A DNA stretch of 36,701 nucleotides from Actinomycetota bacterium (GTDB taxonomy: Bacteria; Actinomycetota; JAICYB01): NCBI GenBank assembly GCA_035540895.1, contig DATLFR010000024.1, positions 1 to 36,701 of the forward strand, written 5' to 3'. This document shows, piece after piece, positions 15,745 through 23,847 of the stretch (its first letter is position 1; each line of letters starts with the position of its first letter). The position numbers were made by a program, and so were the translations under genes. The notes below the pieces were generated by a model. It was not told the origin of the DNA. It ran no database searches and worked only from the letters and a program-made list of their open reading frames with translations.

Positions 15745-16755
15745 ATGCCCGACGCCGGCGCGCCCCCGGAGCAGAGCCCCGACCGTACCCCCGGCATCGG
15801 GAGCACCGACGACCCTCCGGTCCCGCCGGCCACCGCGTCCTCGCCGCTCGAGCTGTCCGGTCCGGACTGGAGGCAGACCCTCAAGCGGACCGTCCAGCAG
15901 ATCGTGGAGGACAGGGTCACGATCGTGGCGGCCGGGATGGCCTTCTACTGGTTCTTGGCCGTCTTCCCCGCGATGCTCGCGCTCGTCGGGCTGTCGGGCC
16001 TGGTGGGAGCCGCCCGGGGGACCGCCTCGTTCGTCGACGAGTCGCTGCGGGCGGTGCTCCCGGGGGACGCGGCCGAGGTCCTGACGGGAGCCCTGGGCGA
16101 CCCTTCCGAGGACACCGGGAAGGCGTCCGCTCTCGCCGTCGCCATCGGACTCGTGGTCGCGTTGTGGTCGGCCTCCACCGGGATGGTCGCGATGCAGCTC
16201 GGCCTGGACATCGCCTACGACGTGCCGTTGAGCCGGACCTTCCTGGGGAAGAGGGTCCGGGCACTCGCCCTCATGGTCGCCACGCTCGTCCTGGGCGGTA
16301 TCGCGACCGCGCTCATGGTGTTCGGACAGCCGCTGAGCGACTGGTTGTGGGAGCGGGTCGCGTTCGGACCCGTGATCGGCATCGCCTGGCACGTCTTCCG
16401 CTGGGTGGCTGCGATCGGGGCGGTGACGTTGCTGTTCGCCGTCTTCTACTACGTCGCTCCGAACCGTCCCTCCCCGAGGTGGCAGTGGGTGAGCCCGGGC
16501 GGGGTCATCGCCACGCTCGTGTGGGTCGCGGCGTCCGCCACCTTCTCGCTGTACGTCCGCAACTTCGCGAGCTACGCGCAGACGTACGGGTCGCTCGCGG
16601 GGGTGGTCGTCCTGATCCTCTGGCTGTTCATCACGGCGCTGGCCGTGCTCGTGGGCGGGGAGATCAACGCGGAGCTGGAGCGCCAGAGCGCGATCAGGTC
16701 CGGCGAGACCAGCGATCCCGCGGCGGACGCGAGCGACGCTCAGCCGGCCTCCTGA
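15745..16755 (+). CDS. YihY/virulence factor BrkB family membrane protein
   Basis: The 336-aa inner-membrane protein has a Pro/Ser-rich cytosolic start (1-35) and about six transmembrane segments from about 65 to 310. The YihY pattern is visible: VTIVAAGMAFYWFLAVFPAMLALVG, an intermediate LVVALWSASTGMVAM, FAVFYYVAPNRPSPRWQWVSPG and YAQTYGSLAGVVVLILWLFITALAVLVGGEINAELE. The function of the family is not settled. It is divergent from the selenoprotein candidate (67-base gap) and no ribosome site is visible before the ATG, so the start is uncertain. Confidence 0.9.
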   Translation: MPDAGAPPEQSPDRTPGIGSTDDPPVPPATASSPLELSGPDWRQTLKRTVQQIVEDRVTIVAAGMAFYWFLAVFPAMLALVGLSGLVGAARGTASFVDESLRAVLPGDAAEVLTGALGDPSEDTGKASALAVAIGLVVALWSASTGMVAMQLGLDIAYDVPLSRTFLGKRVRALALMVATLVLGGIATALMVFGQPLSDWLWERVAFGPVIGIAWHVFRWVAAIGAVTLLFAVFYYVAPNRPSPRWQWVSPGGVIATLVWVAASATFSLYVRNFASYAQTYGSLAGVVVLILWLFITALAVLVGGEINAELERQSAIRSGETSDPAADASDAQPAS

Positions 16756-16955
16756 TCCTCCACCACCTCTACGGCCCCGTCCGGCGCCGGATCCTCCTGC
16801 TCCTCGACCTCGTCGGGGCGTCCGGTGACCGCGTCCTCCTCCCGGCCGAGGTCGGCCGACCGCTCGATGCGGTCGACCACGTTGTCCATCGACGTGCCGG
16901 CGGCCTCCTCCACCTGCTCCCCGCGCTCGCTCAGGTCGTCACCCCTCCTCGCCAT
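16740..16955 (-). CDS. Small acidic hydrophilic protein, unknown
   Basis: 71 aa, very rich in Glu and Asp, with no Cys or membrane segment (MARRGDDLSERGEQVEEAAG..., DNVVDRIERSAD). The start ATG at 16955 has GGGAGG upstream. The gene overlaps the end of the small gene before it by 17 bases and the convergent YihY gene by 16 bases. Composition resembles disordered or stress-associated proteins, but I cannot name a family. Confidence 0.55.
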   Translation of the reverse strand: MARRGDDLSERGEQVEEAAGTSMDNVVDRIERSADLGREEDAVTGRPDEVEEQEDPAPDGAVEVVEDQEAG

Positions 16956-17160
16956 CGGGACCTCCCTGGTCCTGCACCGCGGTGACCCCGCGCCCGTCCC
17001 CACCCTCGGCAACCTGCCCGTCGGCCGGCATCTCGTGGCTGCGCTCGATCGTGTCCGGCGTGCCGCCGTCCTGCTGCATCTGCTCGTCGACCGCGTCGGA
17101 CGCCTCGTCGAGCTTGGCGTCCAGCTCCTCGGCGGCCGGGCTCTCGTTCCCTCTCTCCAT
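16939..17160 (-). CDS. Small acidic hydrophilic protein, unknown
   Basis: 73 aa, acidic and probably disordered (MERGNESPAAEELDAKLDEA..., EQMQQDGGTPDTIERSHEMP). The start ATG at 17160 has GGAGGT at a good distance. Its end overlaps the next small gene by 17 bases, so the two are co-translated. Both proteins contain an Ile-Glu-Arg-Ser tetrapeptide, which may hint at common origin. No function can be assigned. Confidence 0.55.
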   Translation of the reverse strand: MERGNESPAAEELDAKLDEASDAVDEQMQQDGGTPDTIERSHEMPADGQVAEGGDGRGVTAVQDQGGPDGEEG

Positions 17161-17221
17161 CTGACACCTCCGTGGTCTCGCGGGAGCCATACCCCGTCTC
17201 CGTGCGCGACGATCCTCCCGG

Positions 17222-18181
17222 GTGTTCACTTGGACGATGCTCCGGCTCGTCGGCCTGCTCACCGCCCTGGTCATCACGGCATGCACTCAGGCCCGAACCC
17301 CGTCGCGCCCGACCGCGAACCCCTCTCCCACGGTCGTGGCCGGTCCGGCCACCACGGCCCCCGAGCCGTCGGTGGCCCCGGAGCCGACCCCTCGCCGGAC
17401 CATCGCCCCCGACCGCTTGACCTTCGCGGTGATCGGCGACTTCGGGACCGGCGACGACCCGCAGCTGCGGATCGCGTCGGCTCTGCGCGCACGGAGGTCC
17501 GGGCTCGACGCGCTCGTGACCACGGGGGACAACATCTACCCCGACGGGCACCCAAGGAGGTTCGAACGGGCGTGGCACGGTCCGTACGGATGGGTGGAGG
17601 AGGCCGGGCTCGAGGTGGTCGCATCGCTCGGCAACCACGATGTCCAGACGGACGGCGGCCGCCCGGTGATGCAGCTGATGGGGATGCCCGCCCGGTGGTA
17701 CGAGCGCGAGCTCGGACCCGTCCGGTTCTTGGTCCTGGACGCGAACCGCCCGCACGACCCCGAGCAGCTGCGCCACCTGCGCGCGGCGCTCGCCGCGCCG
17801 TCAGCCGCCTGGACCGTCCTCGTCTTCCACCAGCCGGTTCACAGCTGCGGACGCCACGGGAGCACGCCGGCCCTGCGCGCTGCGTGGGAGCCCGTGATAC
17901 GGGAGGGCGGGGCGGACCTGGTCCTGAACGGGCACGACCACAACTACCAGCGTTTCGCGCCGATCGACGGTGTGCCCTACGTGGTGACCGGGGGCGGCGG
18001 AGCCGGCCTCTACCCGGTCGGCGGGTGTCCCGAGGGAACCCCGGCCCCGGAGGCCGCAGCCGTGACCCACCACTACCTGTGGGTGACGGCGACGCCCGGG
18101 TCGCTGGAGCTGGAGGCGGTCGACGCGAGCGGGTCCGTCTTCGACAGCTGGACCCGCTCGCGTGAACGCGCGGCCGCCTGA
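17222..18181 (+). CDS. Lipoprotein metallophosphoesterase (purple acid phosphatase-like)
   Basis: The exported phosphatase has a lipoprotein signal ending at LVITAC (Cys is about residue 21), then a Pro/Thr-rich linker (to about 60), then a calcineurin-like domain. Metal-binding motifs are in order: GDFGTG, GDNIYPDG, GNHD, an HQPVHS and GHDHNYQR. It would sit on the outer face of the cytoplasmic membrane and hydrolyse phosphate esters. The start is GTG 17222 or ATG 17237; both give a valid signal. It is convergent with the FG-GAP gene, two bases apart. Confidence 0.9.
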   Translation: MFTWTMLRLVGLLTALVITACTQARTPSRPTANPSPTVVAGPATTAPEPSVAPEPTPRRTIAPDRLTFAVIGDFGTGDDPQLRIASALRARRSGLDALVTTGDNIYPDGHPRRFERAWHGPYGWVEEAGLEVVASLGNHDVQTDGGRPVMQLMGMPARWYERELGPVRFLVLDANRPHDPEQLRHLRAALAAPSAAWTVLVFHQPVHSCGRHGSTPALRAAWEPVIREGGADLVLNGHDHNYQRFAPIDGVPYVVTGGGGAGLYPVGGCPEGTPAPEAAAVTHHYLWVTATPGSLELEAVDASGSVFDSWTRSRERAAA

Positions 18182-18183
18182 CG

Positions 18184-19884
18184 TCAGGGAGCCGACCAGA
18201 TCAGGGTGCCGGGCCGGTACGCGGCCGCGGAGCCCTGGAACCATTCCTCGACGAGCTCGAGCCGCGCCGCGACGATCTCGGCCGACCCGTCGCCCGTCAG
18301 GTCGTCCCCGTAGAAACCTAGGACCATCTTGCCGGGCTCCCGCGGCGCTTCCCACAGCGGGGTGAAATCCGTGCCGCGGCGGATGCTGATCCCATCCGCC
18401 GTCGTGAGTCCCGCGTCCTCCGTGCCGTCCCCGTCGGCGTCCGCGCCTATCGGAACGGGGAGACCGTCGCCCGGCGCGAGCTGGTGGGTCCATAGCGGCA
18501 GGCCGCCCCGGCCGTTGAGCATCCGCACGAGCACGTCCGCTCCTTCTTCGGTGAAGACCACGTCCGCCACGAGCGGATCCCAGATCCCGTCGCCGGTCAC
18601 GTCGTGCACGCAGACGCAGAACATGACCCAGGCTCCCTCGGAGGCCACGTAGTGGACCGGCCCCCAGATCGTCTCCCCGGTCGCCCCGGACCACGCCGTC
18701 AGGACCGAGCCGCCCTCGGGCGTGTTCACCTGGATCAGGTCCGTCCCGCCGTCGCCGTCGATGTCGCCGGCGAGGTCGATGTAACCCACGTCCGGACGCG
18801 ACCACAGCTCGGCTCCCGTGCGCCCGTCGTACGCGATCCGCGATGGACCCCCGTCGTGGAAGGTCTGGAGGGCGATGTCGGGGGAGCCGTCGCCGGTGAG
18901 GTCGCCGACGGACGAGTAGACCTGCCCGCTGGGGATCCGCCTCGCCCACCACGGGGTGCCGGCGACCGAGACGGCGGCCAGGGCCCCCGTGTCCCAGGAT
19001 CGACCCGACATCGTGAACACATCGGCGAGTCCGTCTCCCGACACATCCCCGGCCGGGACGGCCCAGGGCAGCGCGTCCACCCCGGCCGCCGCGACGCGGC
19101 CGACCTCGAGCCCGGTCGACCCCTCGAGTGTCCGGCCCACGAACAGGTCGGAGTCGGTCACCAGCGTGGAGCTGTCGATGAAGGCGCCGTTCATGGTCCC
19201 GACCCACACGTCCGGACGGCCGTCCCCGGTGGCGTCCGGCATGACGCGGAGGCTGGCCACGAACTGGACGTCGCTGCCCACTCCACCCAGGTCCGACCAG
19301 GACCGCAGGTCGGCTCCACCGAGCGTGGTAGTCCACCGCGCCGCGCCGTCCGACCCGTCCAAGAGCGAGACCCGCTGCACGAGCGCGCGCGGCCCGTCGG
19401 CGACGGGCGTCCATTCGTAGGACACGGCCAGCACCTCAGCCTCACCGTCGTCATCGAGGTCGACCGCGGTCGCGAACGGGGCCCCTGCCTTCGCCCACAA
19501 CGTGGCGCCATCGGTCCCGCGGAGGGCGACGAGCCTGGGCGAATCGCCTCGCCATTCGAAGGCCAGGGCGTCGTTCGCGCCGTCCCCGTCGAGGTCCCCC
19601 GCGCGGTACGGGAAGACGAAGTCCGGCGAGGGGAGCCCGGCGTCGGCGGCCAGCACCCGCGCCTGGAGGCGGACGAGCTCCGCCCGGCTCGAGATCCGTC
19701 CGCGGGACGCCGCGAGCTCGGCCAGCGCGGGGCTAGCGGTGTCCCGCCACTGCGGGGAGGCCACGGACGGCATGGAGCGCCCATCCGGTAGAGGTGGGGC
19801 GACGAAGGACCGAGCCGGCGCAGGCGTCCCGACCGCCAGCGCCATCCCGAGCAGGAGCGGAACGAACCTACGCAGCGACGGCAT
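18184..19884 (-). CDS. Exported FG-GAP/VCBS repeat protein (beta-propeller)
   Basis: The 566-aa protein has a signal peptide (about 1-25, MPSLRRFVPLLLGMALAVG... ending APARS). Nine calcium-binding FG-GAP type turns follow across the body, e.g. DLDGDGANDALA, DLDDDGEAEVLA, DATGDGRPDVWVG, DVSGDGLADVFT, DLTGDGSPDIAL, DIDGDGGTDLIQ, DVTGDGIWDP, DADGDGTEDAG and DLTGDGSAEIVA. This number of blades suggests a propeller like integrin alpha heads. The partner is unknown; such proteins often bind surfaces or sugars. A ribosome site-like GGGGTGG precedes the ATG. Confidence 0.88.
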   Translation of the reverse strand: MPSLRRFVPLLLGMALAVGTPAPARSFVAPPLPDGRSMPSVASPQWRDTASPALAELAASRGRISSRAELVRLQARVLAADAGLPSPDFVFPYRAGDLDGDGANDALAFEWRGDSPRLVALRGTDGATLWAKAGAPFATAVDLDDDGEAEVLAVSYEWTPVADGPRALVQRVSLLDGSDGAARWTTTLGGADLRSWSDLGGVGSDVQFVASLRVMPDATGDGRPDVWVGTMNGAFIDSSTLVTDSDLFVGRTLEGSTGLEVGRVAAAGVDALPWAVPAGDVSGDGLADVFTMSGRSWDTGALAAVSVAGTPWWARRIPSGQVYSSVGDLTGDGSPDIALQTFHDGGPSRIAYDGRTGAELWSRPDVGYIDLAGDIDGDGGTDLIQVNTPEGGSVLTAWSGATGETIWGPVHYVASEGAWVMFCVCVHDVTGDGIWDPLVADVVFTEEGADVLVRMLNGRGGLPLWTHQLAPGDGLPVPIGADADGDGTEDAGLTTADGISIRRGTDFTPLWEAPREPGKMVLGFYGDDLTGDGSAEIVAARLELVEEWFQGSAAAYRPGTLIWSAP

Positions 19885-19962
19885 ATGCCACCCCTTTCGA
19901 CGGTCGCGATAACCCCCGGTTGGAGGGTTCTGCGGCGTGGGTTGTCCCCCTCCCCACCTGCG

Positions 19963-19978
19963 TGACAAGTTAGTGTCA
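19963..19978. promoter_or_regulatory. Inverted repeat between the FG-GAP gene and the TrmB-type regulator
   Basis: TGACA-N6-TGTCA (centre AGTTAG) is perfect and lies 29 bases before the regulator ATG and 79 bases upstream of the FG-GAP gene. It is placed well for autoregulation or for control of both genes. Confidence 0.5.
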
Positions 19979-20006
19979 TGAGACGAAGCCACCAGAGGGG
20001 CGAGCG

Positions 20007-20984
20007 ATGGGTGTGTTCGAGGCCGTCGGTCTGAGCGAGCTGGAGGAGCAGGTGTACGCCGCGATGGTCGAGAGGCCCCGGACGACCCTGCGTGAGCTCG
20101 CCAAGGCTTCGGGGCTCCCGACCGGACAGCTCCAGCGTGCCCTGCTGCAGCTGCGCGACAAGGGGTTCGTGACCGAGACCGCTACCAGGCCGCCGGAGTA
20201 CGTCGCCGCGCCTCCCGAGTCGGCGGTCGAGGTACTCGTACATCGAAGAGAGGAAGAGCTGCACCGGGCGAGGGTGGCCGCGGCCGAGCTCGCTCAGCGG
20301 CACCGCGCCGCCTTCGAGCGCGCCCGGACCGGCGACCTGCTCGAGATCCTCACCGGACCGGAGGCCAGCGCGCAGCGGTTCCGGCAGTTCCACGCGGCGG
20401 CCCGGGAGGAGGTCCTGGTGATCGACCGCCCGCCGTACGCGGTGCATCCTCGACCGTCGGACGAGGGGGCGTCGGACCGCGACCTAGTGGAGCGGGGGGT
20501 GAGGCTGCGTGCGATCTACTCGCGGGAGGCGGTCGAGATGCCCGGCCGGCTCCCGGTCATCCTCGCCGGCGTGGCCGCGGGAGCGGAGGCACGGGTCCTG
20601 GCCGACGTCGCCACGAAGCTGGTGATCGTGGACCGCCGGGTCGGGCTCATCCCGCTCAACCTGCAGACCCTCGGTGTGGAGGACGCCGTCGTCGTCCATG
20701 CGTCGTTCCTCCTCCACGCCCTGGTGATGCTGTTCGAGTCGCTCTGGGAGAAGGCGGTCCCCCTGTCGGCGCCGTCGGGTCCGCCCGGTCCGGACGGCGA
20801 CCGGTCCGGCGACGAGGTCCTCCGCCTCCTCGCGGCCGGGCTGAAGGACGAGAGCATCGCTCGTGCCCTGGGGATGTCCCGGAGCACGGTGGCTCGCCGG
20901 GTGCGGGAGCTGATGGACGAGCTGGGAGCCAAGACCCGGTTCCAGGCCGGCTCGCTGGCCCAGCAGCAGGGGAGGCTCGGCTAG
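20007..20984 (+). CDS. TrmB-type transcriptional regulator with C-terminal LuxR-like helix-turn-helix
   Basis: The 325-aa protein starts with a TrmB-like winged helix (LSELEEQVYAAMVERPRTTLRELAKASGLPTGQLQRALLQL) and a coiled linker. A central phospholipase-D-like effector domain follows (about 110-260, with EEVLVIDRPPYAV and ATKLVIVDRRVGLIPLN). A second DNA-binding motif lies at the end (DEVLRLLAAGLKDESIARALGMSRSTVARRVRELMDEL). Two DNA-binding ends in one chain is a layout known in actinobacteria. The ligand is unknown. It ends two bases before the NYN gene, convergent. Confidence 0.85.
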   Translation: MGVFEAVGLSELEEQVYAAMVERPRTTLRELAKASGLPTGQLQRALLQLRDKGFVTETATRPPEYVAAPPESAVEVLVHRREEELHRARVAAAELAQRHRAAFERARTGDLLEILTGPEASAQRFRQFHAAAREEVLVIDRPPYAVHPRPSDEGASDRDLVERGVRLRAIYSREAVEMPGRLPVILAGVAAGAEARVLADVATKLVIVDRRVGLIPLNLQTLGVEDAVVVHASFLLHALVMLFESLWEKAVPLSAPSGPPGPDGDRSGDEVLRLLAAGLKDESIARALGMSRSTVARRVRELMDELGAKTRFQAGSLAQQQGRLG

Positions 20985-20985
20985 C

Positions 20986-22131
20986 TCACCGCTTGCGCGT
21001 GCGCGGGCCCCGTCGCGACGAGGACCCCGCCCGCCGCTTGCGTCCCTGGGCCGCCTGGCCTTCGGGCGCGGGCTCGTCCGCTGCGGCCTTGGGGGTGGCG
21101 GCGCGGACGAGGTAATCGCCCGTCTCCTCGTCCCACGTCATCTCGACCAGCCCCCGGGTCTGCGCGGCCTTCACGAACTGCAGGAAACCTCCGTACCCGA
21201 ACCGCTTCTCGCTGAAGCGGGGCTTGCGCTTGCGCATCTCGTTCTTGAGCCCGGCCAGCGGCGGGGGGGCGGACCCGTTCGCGGCGATCTCGGAGACCAC
21301 CTCCCGCAGGAGATCGAACGACTCCTGCTCGGCGGGCGTCGTCCGGGCCAGGTCGACCTGGGGGTCGCCCTTCGCCGGTCCGTCGGTCACCTGGAGCACC
21401 TTGCGCTCGGCTAGGTCCTGCAGGAGCTCGCCGAAGCTGCGGAACCCGTACTCCGACTCGTCGAAGGTCGGGTCCTTACGCAGGAGCGTCCGCTTCAGGT
21501 GGGAGCCGAGGACCGTGTCCGACGATCGCTTCAGCCCGGCCAGGGTCCGCGTTATCCGGACATCGAGGTCCTCCGGCTCCATCCTCTTGGCCGGCTGCTC
21601 GTCCGGTTCCGCTTTCGCCGCCTTCTCGGGCTGCCGGCCGCGGTGACGGCGCCTCGGCTGGACGCCCGCGAGGCGGTCGTAGAACAGGAACTCATCGCAC
21701 GCGGGCGGGAGCAGGTTCGAGGTGGAGCCCTCTATCCCGATCCCGAGCACCTTGCGGTTGTGCTCGCGAAGCTTGTGGACGAGCGGCGTGAAGTCACTGT
21801 CCCCCGTGCAGATCACGAACGTCGAGATGTACGCGCGTTCGCTGGACAGCTCCATCGCGTCCACGGCCAGCTTGATGTCGGCCGCGTTCTTCCGGGCCAT
21901 CCCCATCTTCTGCGGGATCTCGATCAGCTCGATGTGGTGTCGGGTCAGGTCGCGCCGGTCGTCGGAGAAGTAGGACCAGTCGGCGTAGGCGCGCCGCACG
22001 ACGACCCGCCCCCGCTCGGCGAGGGCGTCCGCGATGGGACCGAAGTCGAACGTCTGCTGCCCGAGGTGCTCCCGGGCGCCGATGGCGAGGTTCTCGTAGT
22101 CGATGAATAGAGCGATGCGTTCTTCGTCCAT
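20986..22131 (-). CDS. NYN-domain protein with two OST-HTH/LOTUS domains
   Basis: The 381-aa protein has an N-terminal NYN (PIN-like) nuclease fold (1-150) with acidic residues in LFIDYENLA, ADIKLAVDAM and CTGDSDFTPLV. Two LOTUS-type helix-turn-helix domains follow (about 190-255 and about 275-350, FGYGGFLQFVKAAQTRGLV). The tail is very basic (RKRRAGSSSRRGPRTRKR). Proteins of this layout are thought to bind and cut RNA, and the basic tail fits nucleic-acid binding. The ATG is six bases after TAGCGT, so the message is likely leaderless. Confidence 0.9.
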   Translation of the reverse strand: MDEERIALFIDYENLAIGAREHLGQQTFDFGPIADALAERGRVVVRRAYADWSYFSDDRRDLTRHHIELIEIPQKMGMARKNAADIKLAVDAMELSSERAYISTFVICTGDSDFTPLVHKLREHNRKVLGIGIEGSTSNLLPPACDEFLFYDRLAGVQPRRRHRGRQPEKAAKAEPDEQPAKRMEPEDLDVRITRTLAGLKRSSDTVLGSHLKRTLLRKDPTFDESEYGFRSFGELLQDLAERKVLQVTDGPAKGDPQVDLARTTPAEQESFDLLREVVSEIAANGSAPPPLAGLKNEMRKRKPRFSEKRFGYGGFLQFVKAAQTRGLVEMTWDEETGDYLVRAATPKAAADEPAPEGQAAQGRKRRAGSSSRRGPRTRKR

Positions 22132-22137
22132 CCCGAC

Positions 22138-22143
22138 ACGCTA
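22138..22143 (-). promoter_or_regulatory. -10 box of the leaderless NYN gene
   Basis: TAGCGT read leftward, with six bases to the ATG at 22131 and no ribosome site. Confidence 0.5.
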
Positions 22144-22195
22144 CCCGTTGCCGCTACCGCGACGACACGCCCTGGACCGCCTCCCGGCGTGGGCG

Positions 22196-22201
22196 TACGC
22201 T
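22196..22201 (+). promoter_or_regulatory. -10 box of the leaderless 22208 gene
   Basis: TACGCT, then six bases, then GTG at 22208; no ribosome site is seen. Confidence 0.5.
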
Positions 22202-22207
22202 TCGGCC

Positions 22208-23506
22208 GTGAGCGTGCGCGGTCGGGTGGGCGTGGTCGCGGGGTTGGGTGCGGTCCTCTTCGTCGTCTCGATGGTCGGGGGTGCCGTGAACGCCGGCGGG
22301 CCCCCTCACGGCTCCACCGCGGCGTGGAACGGATGGGGCGAGGTCGCCACCTGGTCGGCCTACATGGTCGTCGCGCTCCTCGTCGGGCTCCTCGTGATGG
22401 TGCGCCACCCCGGCAACGCCACCGGACCCGTGGCCGCCGCGGGCGGCGTCGCCGGGCTCCTGGCTCTGGCGGCGGACCAGTGGGCCGGGTACGCCCTGGT
22501 CGTCGCGCCGGGAGCGGTCCCCGGAGGGCTCGCCGCCCGCCTGGTCTCGCACCTGGCATTCGTCGGCTGCTGGGGGTTGCTCGCGGTGGTCCTCCCGGCC
22601 GTGTTCCCCACTGGGAGGCTGCTGTCGCGGCGTTGGGCGGTTCCGATATGGGTCGGCGTCGCGGGATGCTTCGCGTTCGGGCTCCTCGTCCTGCAGTCGG
22701 ACGCCTTCACCGATGACGGCCTCCTGGGAAACCTCCCAGGGATGCGGAACCCGCTCGCGCCGCCTTCCATCCGGGGGTTGGTCGCCGCCCTGACTGGGTT
22801 CGGCATCTTCGCGATCTTCGGTGGGATGCTCGCCTCGGTCGCCTCCCTCTTGATGCGGGCGACGCGGGGGTCCTCGCGTGAGCGGGCACAGGTGCGCGTC
22901 GTCGCCTTCGCCGCTGCCTTGGCGGCGTTCGGAGGGATCGCGCTCGCCAACCTCATGAACGCACTCGACCCGGGATCCCTACCCCACGGGATCGTCTCGG
23001 CCTCTTCAGCGGCGCTGGGTCTGGTGGTCCCCGCCTCGCTCGGTGTGGCGATCCTCAGGAGACGCGTCTACGACATCGACCGGCTTATCAGCCGCACGGT
23101 GCTGTACGCGCTGCTCTCGTCCGGGCTCGCGGGAGCCTACGCGCTCGTCGTGTTCTCGGTCACGGCGATCGTCGGGGTCGGGGGTAGCGAGAGCGACCTG
23201 GGGGTGGCGGTGGGCACCCTCGTGGTCGCGGCGCTGTTCCGGCCCGTCCGGGCCCGCCTCCAGTCGTTCGTCGACCGTCGCTTCAACCGGAGCCGGTACG
23301 ACGCCGCCCGGACGATCGAGTCGTTCGGCGCCCGACTGCGCGAGGACGCCGACGTGGAGGTGGTGCGGGCCGCGCTCCTCGACACCGTCACCCGGACGAT
23401 GCAGCCTGCGATCGCCTCCCTCTGGCTCCCGGCTCCCGACGCGGAGCGGCACGGACGGGCCTCGGCGATCGCCCCGGGGACGGGCACCGGCGGCGCGGAC
23501 CGCTAA
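22208..23506 (+). CDS. Sensor-kinase-like membrane protein without a kinase domain
   Basis: The 432-aa protein has about eight hydrophobic segments (about 5-360). A cytoplasmic region follows with the text LRRRVYDIDRLISRTVLYALLSSGL and RFNRSRYDAARTIESFGARLRED, typical of the front part of a family of actinobacterial histidine kinases. It then stops soon after MQPAIASLWLP, and no His box or ATPase follows. It may be a receptor or partner subunit, or a shortened kinase; I see no remnant downstream. The start is GTG with TACGCT six bases upstream. Confidence 0.7.
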   Translation: MSVRGRVGVVAGLGAVLFVVSMVGGAVNAGGPPHGSTAAWNGWGEVATWSAYMVVALLVGLLVMVRHPGNATGPVAAAGGVAGLLALAADQWAGYALVVAPGAVPGGLAARLVSHLAFVGCWGLLAVVLPAVFPTGRLLSRRWAVPIWVGVAGCFAFGLLVLQSDAFTDDGLLGNLPGMRNPLAPPSIRGLVAALTGFGIFAIFGGMLASVASLLMRATRGSSRERAQVRVVAFAAALAAFGGIALANLMNALDPGSLPHGIVSASSAALGLVVPASLGVAILRRRVYDIDRLISRTVLYALLSSGLAGAYALVVFSVTAIVGVGGSESDLGVAVGTLVVAALFRPVRARLQSFVDRRFNRSRYDAARTIESFGARLREDADVEVVRAALLDTVTRTMQPAIASLWLPAPDAERHGRASAIAPGTGTGGADR

Positions 23507-23847
23507 CGCCTGCGGACGGACCGGCCCGCGTGGCGCGCTCCGCCGGACCGCCGGCTGTGAACCCCCCGGCCCGCGTCTGCGCCGGCGCACCGGGCCACAT
23601 GTGGCCGCTTCCGCCGGACCACGCTCGACCCACGGCCCTCCTCGCGCGTGCGCCGGCGCGTCCGGCCGCAGCCGCCCCCGATCCCCCGTCCGGGCGTGAC
23701 GCCGTCGCCGGCTCCCGGCTCCCGCTTGTGAACGGATGCACGACCTGGACGGATTTGGCCAACCTCGATAGGATTTAGAAGCGACCGGGAGCCGCCCACG
23801 GCGTGACCGGGCGGCGGCGCCGGCTCCCCTACCACCACCGAGGTGCC
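23507..23847. other. Intergenic region upstream of sufD
   Basis: Apart from the regulatory block at 23727-23774 described separately, I see no gene or RNA in this stretch. Its first 200 bases are G+C-rich, and the frames there read as Pro/Ala/Arg-rich shadow text. Confidence 0.55.
23727..23774 (+). promoter_or_regulatory. sufD operon promoter block matching the sufB promoter
   Basis: TGTGA at 23727-23731 begins a degenerate CRP-like site (TGTGA-N6-GCACG). It is followed by -35 TGGACG (23746-23751) and -10 TAGGAT (23769-23774), 17 bases apart. The spacer contains GATTTGGCCAAC, in which TTGGCCAA is palindromic. From the -35 box on, 29 of 32 bases equal the sufB promoter. Confidence 0.7.

Noticed and set aside
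23530-23778. 82-codon plus-strand frame upstream of sufD
   Set aside because: It is Pro/Ala-rich, has no ribosome site and runs through the shared promoter block.
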